Below, in pieces: positions 15,825 through 23,993 of a DNA stretch of 64,000 nucleotides. The notes under the pieces were generated by a model, which searched no databases, was not told the origin of the DNA, and saw only the letters and a list, made by a program, of their open reading frames with translations. The translations under genes were made by a program, and so were the position numbers. Location: the NCBI RefSeq assembly GCF_001941485.1, contig NZ_CP009247.1:2540153-2604152 (forward strand), written 5' to 3'. Source of the DNA: Corynebacterium frankenforstense DSM 45800. Its GTDB lineage: Bacteria; Actinomycetota; Actinomycetes; Mycobacteriales; Mycobacteriaceae. Positions within the stretch are counted from its first letter, which is position 1, and each line of letters starts with the position of its first letter.

Positions 15825-17516
15825 GGGTCGTCGCAACGACGGGTATTTCTAGTCGGTGATGCTACCGACGTCTGCAAGCGCCTGAGCCATCACTTCAGCA
15901 GGAGTACGCCACCCCAACGCCTTGCGCGGAGTGTTGTTGTGAATGTTGGCGATCATCTCCAGATCCATCGACGAATACACCGACAGATCCGAAGACTTCG
16001 GCAGGTTGCGACGCAGCCTGCCGTTGGTGTTCTCGTTGGTGCCCCGCTCCCACGGGGATCCGGGGTGACAGAAATACACCGGAACATCAGTCGCCATCGA
16101 AAACGCCTTGTGGCCTGCCATCTCAGAGCCCTGATCCCACGTGATCGACGAGAAGATCAACTCATCGATACCACCGACAAGCTCCTTTAACACCCGGGTG
16201 ACCTCCACCGAGTCATGCCTGGCCGGCAGATGACCCAGCACGACGAACCTGCTGACACGCTCAACCAGGGTGATCACCGCCGAGGCGTTGTTCTTGCCCA
16301 GGATCAGATCACCCTCCCAATGACCGGGCATGACCCGCTCGGCGACCTCGTCGGGACGGTCGTCGATGAGCACCATCTCATCGACGAAGCGCCGGATACC
16401 GCCACCGCCGCGCGGCCGACCGCGGGGTCGACGTTTCTTCCTGCCGGTCGGAAGGGCAAGCCCCAGATCCTTCAACCGGCCTTTCGCGTCCAGGTAGAAC
16501 GCGTCGTAGATCGTCTCGTGACTGATGCGCATCTCCTCGTCATCGGGAAAATCCAGGCGGATACGCCCGCTGATCTGTTGCGGGGACCATTGTCGCCGCA
16601 AACCCTCGACTACATAGTCATACAGGCGTCTGTTTGACAGGATCTTCGAGGTCTTCGGCCGCAACCTGCGCGCGGCGGCCTTGAGCTGGGCGCCCTCAGC
16701 CCGATACGGGCCGTGCGGGGTGCGATTGCGCGACAACTCCCGCCCGATGGTCGACGGGTGCACGCCCACGGCGCGGGCGATGGCGGCTTTCGTCGCCCCT
16801 TCGCGGTACATGTCGGCGATCACCGCACGTTGGCTGACCGACAGGTACCTGCTGCTGACCGGTTTGTAGGGGTTAACACCCTCGGGCAGGGCGGGGATGG
16901 CCCGGCGGCCTTGTTCGATGACGTCGCAGGTTTCAATCAGGGCGTCCATCAACCTGTTATACGTCGCCGCGTCCGGCCCGGTGGGGATAAAGCGGCGGCG
17001 TTGTCCTCGAGTTTTGGTCAGTCCTTTCTCGAAGTCGCGGCCCTGGCGTGGCTCGATCGCAAGTGTGGTGCACACCTGGGCCCGTGGGATGCCGGCGAGG
17101 CGCAGGTAGAGAAAGTCGATGCGCCTGGCGGTGGCGCGGATGTGTTGTTGCCGGCGGGTCAGCCGGGTGTGCAGTCCTGCCCTGGATGCGATGCGGTAGC
17201 CCATCGACGGGGAGATGCCGACCATCATCGCCGCCGCGTGGATGCTTGCCCCGCTTTTGATCGCGGTGATCAACGCGTCTGCGGCGCCGGTGGGCAGGAC
17301 AGGCGGTTGTGTCGGGGTGATCAGTTTGTGGTGGTGGGCGAAGTTGAGTGCGTGTTTGTAGTTGCAGCCGATGCGGTGCGCGGCGGCGCGCACGCTTAAG
17401 CCGGTGGTGATCAGTTGGGTCAGCCGGTTCTTGTCTGACTGGGTCAGTGAGTGAAAGGGGCTGGTTGTCGGCATGGTCGTTGGCAGCCTTCCATTGGGGG
17501 AAAGTTGCAACGACCC
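15825..17516 (-). mobile_element. IS30-family insertion sequence
   Basis: Ends carry imperfect inverted repeats: GGGTCGTCGCAAC at 15825-15837, and its near-complement GTTGCAACGACCC at 17504-17516 (12 of 13 matching). One transposase gene fills the element. Exact ends and the target duplication could not be fixed; no flush short direct repeat is obvious. The element is lower in GC than its surroundings and lies between the DUF1846 gene and the dps terminator without breaking either gene. Confidence 0.8.
15849..17474 (-). CDS. IS30-family transposase
   Basis: A 541-residue transposase, long for IS30. The N-terminal third has helix-turn-helix segments (VRAAAHRIGCNYKHALNFAH; SIHAAAMMVGISPSMGYRIA). 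A central HTH (KAAIARAVGVHPSTIGRELS) is typical of the family. The DDE catalytic core is intact: Asp about 389 in GHWEGDLILG, Asp about 447 in TWDQGSEMAG, and Glu about 481 in NENTNGRLRR. No frameshift or stop is seen, so it may be active. The ATG at 17474 was chosen because the upstream in-frame extension runs outside the element's terminal repeat. Confidence 0.93.
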   Translation of the reverse strand: MPTTSPFHSLTQSDKNRLTQLITTGLSVRAAAHRIGCNYKHALNFAHHHKLITPTQPPVLPTGAADALITAIKSGASIHAAAMMVGISPSMGYRIASRAGLHTRLTRRQQHIRATARRIDFLYLRLAGIPRAQVCTTLAIEPRQGRDFEKGLTKTRGQRRRFIPTGPDAATYNRLMDALIETCDVIEQGRRAIPALPEGVNPYKPVSSRYLSVSQRAVIADMYREGATKAAIARAVGVHPSTIGRELSRNRTPHGPYRAEGAQLKAAARRLRPKTSKILSNRRLYDYVVEGLRRQWSPQQISGRIRLDFPDDEEMRISHETIYDAFYLDAKGRLKDLGLALPTGRKKRRPRGRPRGGGGIRRFVDEMVLIDDRPDEVAERVMPGHWEGDLILGKNNASAVITLVERVSRFVVLGHLPARHDSVEVTRVLKELVGGIDELIFSSITWDQGSEMAGHKAFSMATDVPVYFCHPGSPWERGTNENTNGRLRRNLPKSSDLSVYSSMDLEMIANIHNNTPRKALGWRTPAEVMAQALADVGSITD

Positions 17517-17548
17517 TCTGAAGCTAAGGCTCGTTAGAGCGCGGAAAA

Positions 17549-17584
17549 GGCCCCGGGCGACCTTGTTGAAAGGTCGCCCGGGGC
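17549..17584 (-). terminator. Strong terminator of dps
   Basis: A perfect 16-bp stem, GGCCCCGGGCGACCTT (17549-17564) with AAGGTCGCCCGGGGCC (17569-17584), closes a 4-base loop. On the minus strand it is followed directly by TTTT. It lies about 70 bp after the dps stop. Confidence 0.9.
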
Positions 17585-17655
17585 CTCGCGCTTCAGGCTT
17601 CGGCCGCCTCACGCCGTCACTGCCACGGCGGGCGGGCCGTCAGAGGGAAACGGGC

Positions 17656-18147
17656 TCAGATGTTGCCGTTCTCGTCCTCGATGTGGGCGCGCAGGAACCA
17701 CTGGAACTTCTCCAGGCCGGCGGCCTCGGAGATGTAGATGTCCTCGGTGATCGGGTCGATGTCGCCGGCCTCGGCCAGGGACTCGCGCAGGCGCTCGATG
17801 ACGGTGGTGTACAGCTCGGCGAGCTTGCGGATGTGCGACTGGGTGTCGGCCTTGTTCAGGTCGTACTGCAGCGGGGTGCGACCCTCGGCGTGACCGGCCG
17901 GGGTGCCGATCGGCTCGCCACCCAGGGCGGCGATGCGCTCGGCGACCTCGTCGGCGTAACCACGGACCTCCTCGACCTGCGGGTCGATCATCTCGTGGAC
18001 ACCGATGAAGGACGGGCCGGTGACGTTCCAGTGCACGTGCTTCAGGATCAGGTGAAGGTCGTTGAAGTCGGTCAGACGCTCCTGCAGCCCGTCAATGAGC
18101 TTCTTGGCGTCGTTTTCGTTGATTCCGGGAACAGTGAAATTCGACAT
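17656..18147 (-). CDS. dps: Dps-family DNA-binding ferritin-like protein
   Basis: A 163-residue dodecameric mini-ferritin. The ferroxidase centre is recognisable: LKHVHWNVTGPSF, VHEMIDPQVEEVRGYADEVA and AERI. It oxidises Fe2+ with H2O2 and stores it as ferric core while protecting DNA in stationary phase. A TATAAT -10 ends only 6 bp before the ATG, so the mRNA is probably leaderless. A DtxR-like box lies about 60-80 bp upstream of that start, a position that suits activation. I recall dps as DtxR-activated in C. glutamicum. It has its own strong terminator. Confidence 0.94.
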   Translation of the reverse strand: MSNFTVPGINENDAKKLIDGLQERLTDFNDLHLILKHVHWNVTGPSFIGVHEMIDPQVEEVRGYADEVAERIAALGGEPIGTPAGHAEGRTPLQYDLNKADTQSHIRKLAELYTTVIERLRESLAEAGDIDPITEDIYISEAAGLEKFQWFLRAHIEDENGNI

Positions 18148-18153
18148 GCCCTC

Positions 18154-18226
18154 ATTATAGCGCGGATTTGGTTTCGGGCTACGTCTCAAAGGCTTACGTA
18201 AGAAGTTTAAGGGCCGCCTAACCTGC
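18154..18226 (-). promoter_or_regulatory. dps promoter with DtxR-like box
   Basis: Minus-strand -10 TATAAT at 18159-18154, six bases before the dps ATG. At 18208-18226 lies TAAGGGCCGCCTAACCTGC, matching the degenerate DtxR consensus TWAGGTWAGSCTWACCTWA at about 14 of 19 positions, with the right half CCTAACCT intact. A separate 10-bp palindrome, CTTACGTAAG, lies between them at 18193-18202. The rest of the 343-bp gap to the glycosylase gene shows nothing else clear. Confidence 0.55.
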
Positions 18227-18490
18227 GTTTATTGGGTTTTTCTTGGTGATATGACTACATTGATAGGCATTGTGAGATGCCCGGTCGGGCACTCCCAGAA
18301 ATGTCCGTTTTCCCGCACTTAACGACGTCCCTTCAGTCACCCCGTTGCGGGGGTGGCCCAGGGTGGCGGCCGGCGATGCGGCAACGGCGACTGCGCGCGG
18401 GAGCCCGGGTCGCGACGGCGCGGGTGACCCGGTCACGGGACCGCGCCCGGGCGGGCGTAGACAGTTAGGCGAACACGGAAAGGAGTCCCG

Positions 18491-19414
18491 ATGCCGGAGG
18501 GACACGTCATCCACCGCCTCGCGAGCCAGCTGACGGAGACGTTCGGCGGCCAGGAGGTTGAGGTCTCCTCGCCGCAGGGCCGCTTCGCCACCGAGGCCGC
18601 CCGACTCGACGGCACGGTGCTGCGCTCCGCGGAGGCGTGGGGCAAGCACCTCTTCATCGACTTCTCCCCCGCCGGCTCGTCCGGCGACCCCGCCGAGACC
18701 GACAGGCCCGCGGCCGGCCCGACCGGGGTCGACGACACCGCAGGCGCCGCGGGCACCGCGGCGGGCACGCACCTCCCCCACCCCGTCGTCCACATTCACC
18801 TGGGACTGATCGGCAAGTTCAACGTCGCGCCCTTCGCCGAGCCGGTCGGCCAGGTCCGGCTGCGCATCGCCGACGCGAACGAGACCGTCGCCGCCGACCT
18901 GCACGGCCCGCAGTGGTGCCGGCTGCTCAGCGTCCCGGAGAAGGAGGCCGAGATCGCCAAACAGGGCGCCGACCCGCTGCGCGCGGACGCCGACCCCTCG
19001 GAGGCCCTCGCGAAGGTGTCCCGCTCCCGGCGCGCCATCGGCGCGCTGCTGATGGACCAGAAGCTCTTCGCCGGGGTGGGCAACATCTACCGCGCGGAGA
19101 CCCTCTTCCGCCTCGGCGTCTCCCCCTTCACCCCGGGCCGCGACGTCCCGCAGAAGGTCCTCCGGGCGATCTGGGCCGATCTGGTGGAACTGATGGCCGT
19201 GGGCGTCGCCCGCGGCCGGATCGACACGGTGCGCCCGGAACACACGCCCGAGGCGATGCACCGCGCCCCGCGCAAGGACGACCACGGCGGCGAGGTCTAC
19301 GTCTACCGCCGCGCCGGCCAACCGTGCCTGGTCTGCGGCACCCCGGTCGAGCAGAAGGTGATGGACGGGCGCAACCTCTTCTGGTGCCCGTCCTGCCAGC
19401 CGGGCCGGCGCTGA
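18491..19414 (+). CDS. Fpg/Nei-family DNA glycosylase-AP lyase
   Basis: A 307-residue base-excision repair enzyme. The catalytic N-terminus MPEGHVIHRLA (Pro nucleophile at residue 2 after Met removal, Glu3) is intact. WGKHLFIDF supplies the conserved lysine. LFAGVGNIYRAETLFRLGVS is the helix-two-turn-helix. A C4 zinc finger (CLVCG and CPSC, 16 residues between pairs) closes it. PEGHVIHR is closer to the Nei2-like actinobacterial branch than to Fpg proper, so substrate choice (oxidised pyrimidines or purines) is open. An Ala/Gly/Asp-rich insertion sits at residues about 58-98. A weak SD precedes it. Confidence 0.92.
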   Translation: MPEGHVIHRLASQLTETFGGQEVEVSSPQGRFATEAARLDGTVLRSAEAWGKHLFIDFSPAGSSGDPAETDRPAAGPTGVDDTAGAAGTAAGTHLPHPVVHIHLGLIGKFNVAPFAEPVGQVRLRIADANETVAADLHGPQWCRLLSVPEKEAEIAKQGADPLRADADPSEALAKVSRSRRAIGALLMDQKLFAGVGNIYRAETLFRLGVSPFTPGRDVPQKVLRAIWADLVELMAVGVARGRIDTVRPEHTPEAMHRAPRKDDHGGEVYVYRRAGQPCLVCGTPVEQKVMDGRNLFWCPSCQPGRR

Positions 19415-19499
19415 CCGCGGCACGCCCCGGGACGCTGGTCCGGCACGCCCCGGGGCACACGTCCGGCGCGCCCCGGCGCGCCGGTGACGCACTCGCCGG

Positions 19500-20141
19500 T
19501 CAGTCCACGCCGGGGGCGACAACCGCGGGCGTCGTCAATTGGAGCCCGGCGGCCGTCTCGACGATCTTGTCCGGGTCGCCGAGGCGCTGGCCGAGCAGCA
19601 CCAGCACCACGAAGACCACCACGGCCGCGGCGGTGACCAGCACGAGCAGCCAGCGCCACCGCCGCCCGCCGAGCCCGGCGATCCAGGCACCGAGCGCCGC
19701 ACCGAGCGTGTTGAAGATCAGGTCGTCGACGTCCGTGCGCCCGAGCGCGCAGATGTACTGCGTGATCTCGATGCACAGCGAGAACGCCAGGCCTGCCACC
19801 GCCGCGGTGCGCACCGGGCCCGGCGCTGCGAACCGGCTGCCGCGGGCCGCCGCGTCGAAGGCGAGCCGTTCCGCGGCGACGGCCACCAGCCAGCCGAAGG
19901 GCACGAAGAAGGCGAGGTTGCCCACGGCGTCGAAGACCGGGCCGAACCAGGTGCTCGAGGTGAAGAAGTGCTCGAAGGGGATCAGTCGCAGCTCGCGCAC
20001 GCGCTGGTTGGCCGGGTCCCACAGGTAGCCGATCGCGAAGTAGGCCTTGAGCGTGGTCAGCGCCAGGATCACCGCCGCGTACGACACCAGGCAGGCGATC
20101 ACGGCGCCGAGCGGCAGCGGTCGGCGGACGGGGCTGGACAT
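19500..20141 (-). CDS. VanZ-family membrane protein
   Basis: A 213-residue protein with about five membrane helices and the VanZ signature: the segments LIPFEHFFTSS, NLAFFVPFGWLVAV and CIEITQYICALGRTDVDDL, with the family's conserved Glu and Asp residues. VanZ-like proteins are linked to low-level glycopeptide resistance and to envelope lipid changes, mostly without biochemical proof. ATG at 20141 was chosen; GTG two codons upstream (20147) is also possible. It converges on the glycosylase gene with an 85-bp GC-rich gap. Confidence 0.88.
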   Translation of the reverse strand: MSSPVRRPLPLGAVIACLVSYAAVILALTTLKAYFAIGYLWDPANQRVRELRLIPFEHFFTSSTWFGPVFDAVGNLAFFVPFGWLVAVAAERLAFDAAARGSRFAAPGPVRTAAVAGLAFSLCIEITQYICALGRTDVDDLIFNTLGAALGAWIAGLGGRRWRWLLVLVTAAAVVVFVVLVLLGQRLGDPDKIVETAAGLQLTTPAVVAPGVD

Positions 20142-20203
20142 GGGCACAGCTTAACAACGCCGCGTGGGGGCCGGGCCCCGGACGGATGCCGCGCACCGCG
20201 CAA

Positions 20204-20256
20204 CAGAAAAACCCCGGACCGTCACCCGCGTGGGGGTTTCGGACCGGGGTTTTCTG
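20204..20256. terminator. Long bidirectional terminator-like hairpin
   Basis: CAGAAAAACCCCGGACCG at the left pairs with CGGACCGGGGTTTTCTG at the right, with one bulge and one mismatch. A smaller ACCC/GGGT hairpin sits in the loop. T-runs occur in the 3' arm for both directions. Confidence 0.75.
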
Positions 20257-20350
20257 CACTGCACGACCCAAGGTGGACGCACTCACTGTGGTTTCCCGTT
20301 CGATCAGGTTCCCGGGGACCTCTCCGGCAGTCCCCGTTGCGCTGATCTAA
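20204..20350 (-). ncRNA. Candidate structured small RNA
   Basis: Read on the minus strand, the stretch begins with a nested hairpin, GATCAG...GGGGAC-loop-GTCCCC...CTGATC (arms at 20342-20347 with 20302-20307, and an inner 6-bp GGGGAC/GTCCCC stem). It ends in a long terminator stem (20204-20256; CAGAAAACCCCGG paired with CCGGGGTTTTTCTG). No protein gene ends at this terminator on either strand, so a transcript of about 140 nt is the simplest reading. A DtxR box lies immediately upstream (20353-20371). It matches no RNA family I recognise, and the strand is inferred. Confidence 0.45.
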
Positions 20351-20352
20351 GT

Positions 20353-20371
20353 ACAGGTTATCCTTACCTCT
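20353..20371. promoter_or_regulatory. DtxR box
   Basis: ACAGGTTATCCTTACCTCT. Its central 15 bases, AGGTTATCCTTACCT, match the degenerate DtxR core AGGTWAGSCTWACCT at 14 of 15 positions. This is the best DtxR-type site seen in the window. Confidence 0.65.
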
Positions 20372-20456
20372 TTCGGTTGACTAGGGCTCAGCCGAATCTT
20401 CACCCCGATTTTCGATCACCCCAGGTCAGAGCATTACCGTTCGCCCCCACCCGGGG

Positions 20457-20475
20457 GTAGGGTTGCCTAATCTAT
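20457..20475. promoter_or_regulatory. Weaker DtxR-like box upstream of the hydrate-repair gene
   Basis: GTAGGGTTGCCTAATCTAT matches the degenerate DtxR consensus at about 14 of 19 positions. It lies about 120 bp before the nnr start codon. Between it and that start the sequence is C-rich, with no clear feature. Confidence 0.4.
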
Positions 20476-20596
20476 CTTCCTCGGCGGGGTTCGGGCGCGG
20501 TCCGGAGACCCTCCCCCGCCGACCCGCGTCCACCTCCCCCAGGAGCCGGCATTCTCACCCCGCCGGGGTGCGCCCAACCCCCGTAAGCTCGTGGTC

Positions 20597-22180
20597 ATGG
20601 AGCAGCTCTACACCGTCGAACAGGTCCGCAACGCCGAACGCCCCCTGCTTGACGCCGAGGCCGAGCCGGACGAGCTCATGCGCGAGGCCGCCGCGGCCGT
20701 CGCCGCCACCGCCCGCGACATGCTCACGGACCTCGCCGGCGAACACGCCGGCCGCGTCGTCCTGCTCGTCGGCTCCGGCGGCAACGGCGGCGACGCCCTC
20801 TACGCCGGGGCCCGCCTCCAGCTCGACGGCCACCGGGTCACGGCCGTCCTGCTCGGCTCCCACCCGCACGAGCGTGCCCTGCGGGCCCTGCGCGACGCCG
20901 GCGGCGTCATCCTCGACCCCGCGGACCCCGGCCGGGACAGCGGCCGGGACACCGACCGCTCCCCCGCACTGCAGGCCGACCTCGCCGTCGACGGCGTCAC
21001 GGGCATCGGCGGCCGGCCCGGCCTGCGCCCCGACGCCGCCGCCGTGGTCGCCGACCTCGAGGCCAACCGCGTGCCGGTCCTCTCCGTCGATGTTCCCAGC
21101 GGCATCGCCGCCGACACCGGCGAGCGCCTCGGGGCCGACCCCGACACCGGCGCCCCGCGCCACGTCACCGCGACGGTCACCGTCACCTTCGGCGGCCTGC
21201 GCCGCGTCCACGCACTCACCCCGGCCTGCGGCGAGGTCCTGCTCGCCGACATCGGCCTCGGCGGCAGGATGCTCTCCGGCATCCTGGCCGAGCAGCCGAT
21301 TGCCGACGACGAGTTTTTCACCCGTGCCATTGACCGTCCCGGTTTCCGGTGGTCGGCGTCGAACCCGGCGCGCCCGGTCGCCGCCCACCGCCTGCTCGAG
21401 GCCGTGGAGCCGGGCGCCGGCGACGACAAGTACACCGGCGGGGTCACCGGCGTCGCCGCGGGCTCGGCGACCTATCCGGGCGCCGGCGTGCTGGCCACCG
21501 AGGGGGCCCTGCGGGCGACCTCGGCGATGGTGCGATACGCGGGCGGCTGCCGCGAGGAGGTCGTGCGCGCCCACCCCGAGGTCGTCGCCAGTGACACCGT
21601 CGGGGCGGCCGGGCGGGTGCAGTCCTGGGTCGTGGGCCCGGGCCGCGGCACCGGCGCGCAAGCCCGTGCGGAGCTGGCCGAGCTGCTGGCGCGCCCCGAG
21701 CCGCTAGTCATCGACGCCGACGCACTCACGGTGCTCGCCGGCGACGACGCCCTGCGGCGCGACGTCGTCAAGCACGGCAACTGCCTGCTCACGCCGCACG
21801 CCGGGGAGTTCGCCCGCATCGGCGGCGAGACCGGCCCCGACCGCATCACGGCGGCGCGGGCGCTGGCCCGCGAGCTCAACGCGACGGTGCTGCTCAAGGG
21901 GCGGCTGACCGTTGTGGCCTCCGCGGAGCTGGCCACGGTCGTCGACTCGGGCCACTCGTGGGCGGCCACGCCGGGCTCCGGCGACGTGCTCTCGGGACTG
22001 TGCGGGGCCTGGCTCGCGCGCGGCGGGCAGGTGCACGCCGCGGCGGTCACGGCGGCGGCGCTGCACGCGCGGGCGGCGTGGCTGGCGGCGCAGACGCCCT
22101 ACGGGCCCGCGCCGATCGTCGCCTCCGACATCGCGGCCGCGCTTCCGTGGGCGACCGCGGAGATGGAGCACGCCCACTAA
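20597..22180 (+). CDS. nnr: Bifunctional NAD(P)H-hydrate epimerase / ADP-dependent dehydratase
   Basis: A 527-residue fusion that repairs hydrated NADH and NADPH. The epimerase half (residues 1 to about 220) opens MEQLYTVEQVRNAERPLLDA and carries LLVGSGGNGGDALYAGARL and the SVDVPSGIAADTGE motif. The dehydratase half (about 255-527) is a ribokinase-like fold with DDKYTGGVTGVAAGSATYPG, LLTPHAGEFARI and the catalytic ATPGSGDVLSGLCGAWLA. The ATG at 20597 fits the conserved start; an in-frame GTG two codons upstream is possible. A weak DtxR-like box lies in its long upstream region. Confidence 0.95.
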   Translation: MEQLYTVEQVRNAERPLLDAEAEPDELMREAAAAVAATARDMLTDLAGEHAGRVVLLVGSGGNGGDALYAGARLQLDGHRVTAVLLGSHPHERALRALRDAGGVILDPADPGRDSGRDTDRSPALQADLAVDGVTGIGGRPGLRPDAAAVVADLEANRVPVLSVDVPSGIAADTGERLGADPDTGAPRHVTATVTVTFGGLRRVHALTPACGEVLLADIGLGGRMLSGILAEQPIADDEFFTRAIDRPGFRWSASNPARPVAAHRLLEAVEPGAGDDKYTGGVTGVAAGSATYPGAGVLATEGALRATSAMVRYAGGCREEVVRAHPEVVASDTVGAAGRVQSWVVGPGRGTGAQARAELAELLARPEPLVIDADALTVLAGDDALRRDVVKHGNCLLTPHAGEFARIGGETGPDRITAARALARELNATVLLKGRLTVVASAELATVVDSGHSWAATPGSGDVLSGLCGAWLARGGQVHAAAVTAAALHARAAWLAAQTPYGPAPIVASDIAAALPWATAEMEHAH

Positions 22181-22253
22181 AGGCGCGCCCCGGGGCCTGT
22201 TTCCGCAGGTCCGGCGCTCACGCCAGGATCGCGGATGCCGCCTGGACCGAGAC

Positions 22254-23768
22254 TCAGAAGCTCTTCGGGTCCGCGGCCTCCCAGTCCTCGCGCCACTTCT
22301 CGGGCACGTCACCGTCCACCAGGCAGCCGGGCTCGAGCCAGTCGAAGGTCTCGCCGTAGGTGCGCGAGACCCCGGCGGCCGTGTTCAGCCGGATCATGTC
22401 GGGGCGCAGGTCGGCGGGCTCGCCGGCGCCCATCGCGGCCATCAGCCGCAGCGCCTCGTGGACGGTGGCCTCCTGGTAGCGCTTGACGCGCATGGCCTTG
22501 TCCTCGACGTCGATGGCGCGCTCGCGGCGGGGGTCCTGCGTGGCCACGCCCACCGGGCAGGTGCCCACGTGGCAGCGCTGCGCCTGGATGCAGCCGACGG
22601 CCATCATCATCGCGCGCGCCGAGTTCGTGAAGTCCGCGCCCTGCGTCAGGCGGCGCACCACGTCATTGGCGGCGGCGACCTTGCCGGAGGCGCCGATCGC
22701 GATCTTGTCGCGCAGGCCCACACCCACCAGCGCGTTGTGCACGAAGGTCAGCCCCTGGGTCAGCGGCAGGCCGACGTGGTCCTCGAACTCCTGGGGCGCC
22801 GCACCGGTGCCGCCCTCGGAGCCGTCGACGATGATGAAGTCCGGCAGCAGCCCGGTCGTGAGCATCGCCTTGCACACCGCGAGGAACTCCCGCTTGGAGC
22901 CCACGCAGAGCTTGAAGCCGGCGGGCTTGCCGCCGGAGAGCCTGCGCATCAGGTCGACGAACTCGAGCAGGCCCTCGGGCGTGTCGAAGACGGTGTGCCC
23001 GGCGGGGCTCAGGAACGTCTTGCCGACGGGGATGCCGCGGATCTCGGCGACCTCCTCGGTGACCTTCGAACCCGGCAGCTCGCCGCCGAGGCCCGGCTTC
23101 GCGCCCTGAGAGAGCTTGAGCGAGACCATCTTGACCTGCGGGTCCTGGGCCTTCTCGGCGAAGACCTTCTCGTCGAAGCCGCCCTCGGGGGTGCGCGCGC
23201 CGAAGTAGCCGGTGCCCAGCTCCCAGACGAGGTCGCCGCCGTAGGTGCGGTGGTACGGCGAGATCGCGCCCTCGCCGGTGTCGTGGGCGAACCCGCTCAT
23301 CGCCGCGCCCTTGTTGAGCGCCTGGATCGCACGGCCCGACAGCGAGCCGAAACTCATCGCCGAGACGTTGAGCAGCGCCATGTCGTAGGGCTTGGTGCAC
23401 CGGTCGCCGCCGATGTGCACCCGGGGCGGGGTCTCGGGGACCTCGACGGGCCGCATGGAGTGCACGAAGGTGCGGTGGCCGGGGGCGCTGACGTCCTCCT
23501 CGGTGCCGAAGGCCTTCGTGGAGGTCTGGCCCTTGGCCCGCGAGTAGATCAGGCTGCGCGTGTTGCGGTCGAAGGGCCGGCCGTCCCAGTTGCGTTCGAT
23601 GAAGTACTGCTGCAGCTCGGGGCGGATCGCCTCGAGTGCGTAGCGCGCGTGCCCGAGAACGGGGTAGTTGCGCAGGATGGAGTGCTTGGGCTGGCGGTAG
23701 TCGCGTACCGCCAGTGCGGCGACCGCTGCCGCCGCCGCGCCGAGGACGCCCGCCGTCCGCTTACCCAC
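22254..23768 (-). CDS. FMN-binding glutamate synthase-like protein
   Basis: A 504-residue protein with the GltB central/FMN barrel (PF01645) but no glutaminase domain and no GltD partner nearby. Visible segments: AMSFGSLSGRAIQALNKGA, VSLKLSQGAKPGLGGELPG, VDGSEGGTGAAPQEFEDHVG and the iron-sulphur cysteines of CIQAQRCHVGTCPVGVATQ. Residues 1-22 are hydrophobic (AGVLGAAAAAVAALAV) and may anchor it to the membrane. GTG start at 23768 with AGAGGTGAT upstream. Such stand-alone proteins are common in actinobacteria and their reaction is not established; glutamate synthesis should not be assumed. Confidence 0.9.
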   Translation of the reverse strand: MGKRTAGVLGAAAAAVAALAVRDYRQPKHSILRNYPVLGHARYALEAIRPELQQYFIERNWDGRPFDRNTRSLIYSRAKGQTSTKAFGTEEDVSAPGHRTFVHSMRPVEVPETPPRVHIGGDRCTKPYDMALLNVSAMSFGSLSGRAIQALNKGAAMSGFAHDTGEGAISPYHRTYGGDLVWELGTGYFGARTPEGGFDEKVFAEKAQDPQVKMVSLKLSQGAKPGLGGELPGSKVTEEVAEIRGIPVGKTFLSPAGHTVFDTPEGLLEFVDLMRRLSGGKPAGFKLCVGSKREFLAVCKAMLTTGLLPDFIIVDGSEGGTGAAPQEFEDHVGLPLTQGLTFVHNALVGVGLRDKIAIGASGKVAAANDVVRRLTQGADFTNSARAMMMAVGCIQAQRCHVGTCPVGVATQDPRRERAIDVEDKAMRVKRYQEATVHEALRLMAAMGAGEPADLRPDMIRLNTAAGVSRTYGETFDWLEPGCLVDGDVPEKWREDWEAADPKSF

Positions 23769-23993
23769 CGTGGATCACCTCTGTTTTTACCGGAGAAAGA
23801 GTCTGAGTTCACAGTCAACTTCCAGCTTAACCCCGGCCGATTTCCGACGCAGAGGTGGGCGGAACTCACCGAGAGTTCAGATGTGAGATGTGGGTGGGTT
23901 TTCGGGGGTGCTTTCACGGCCCGCACGGGGCAGTTCCGCGTGGCAGCTCCAGGCGCGGCCCGCGGGTCGGTGGGTGCGCATCGCGGTGCGCGG

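Noticed and set aside
15818..17520. Target-site duplication of the IS30 element
   Set aside because: TCT/CTA-like bases flank the ends but are not flush with the inverted repeats, so no duplication is claimed.
20204..20350. Assignment of the candidate RNA to 6C, 6S, SRP or a known riboswitch
   Set aside because: The C-rich loops, SRP core and riboswitch signatures I know are not present.
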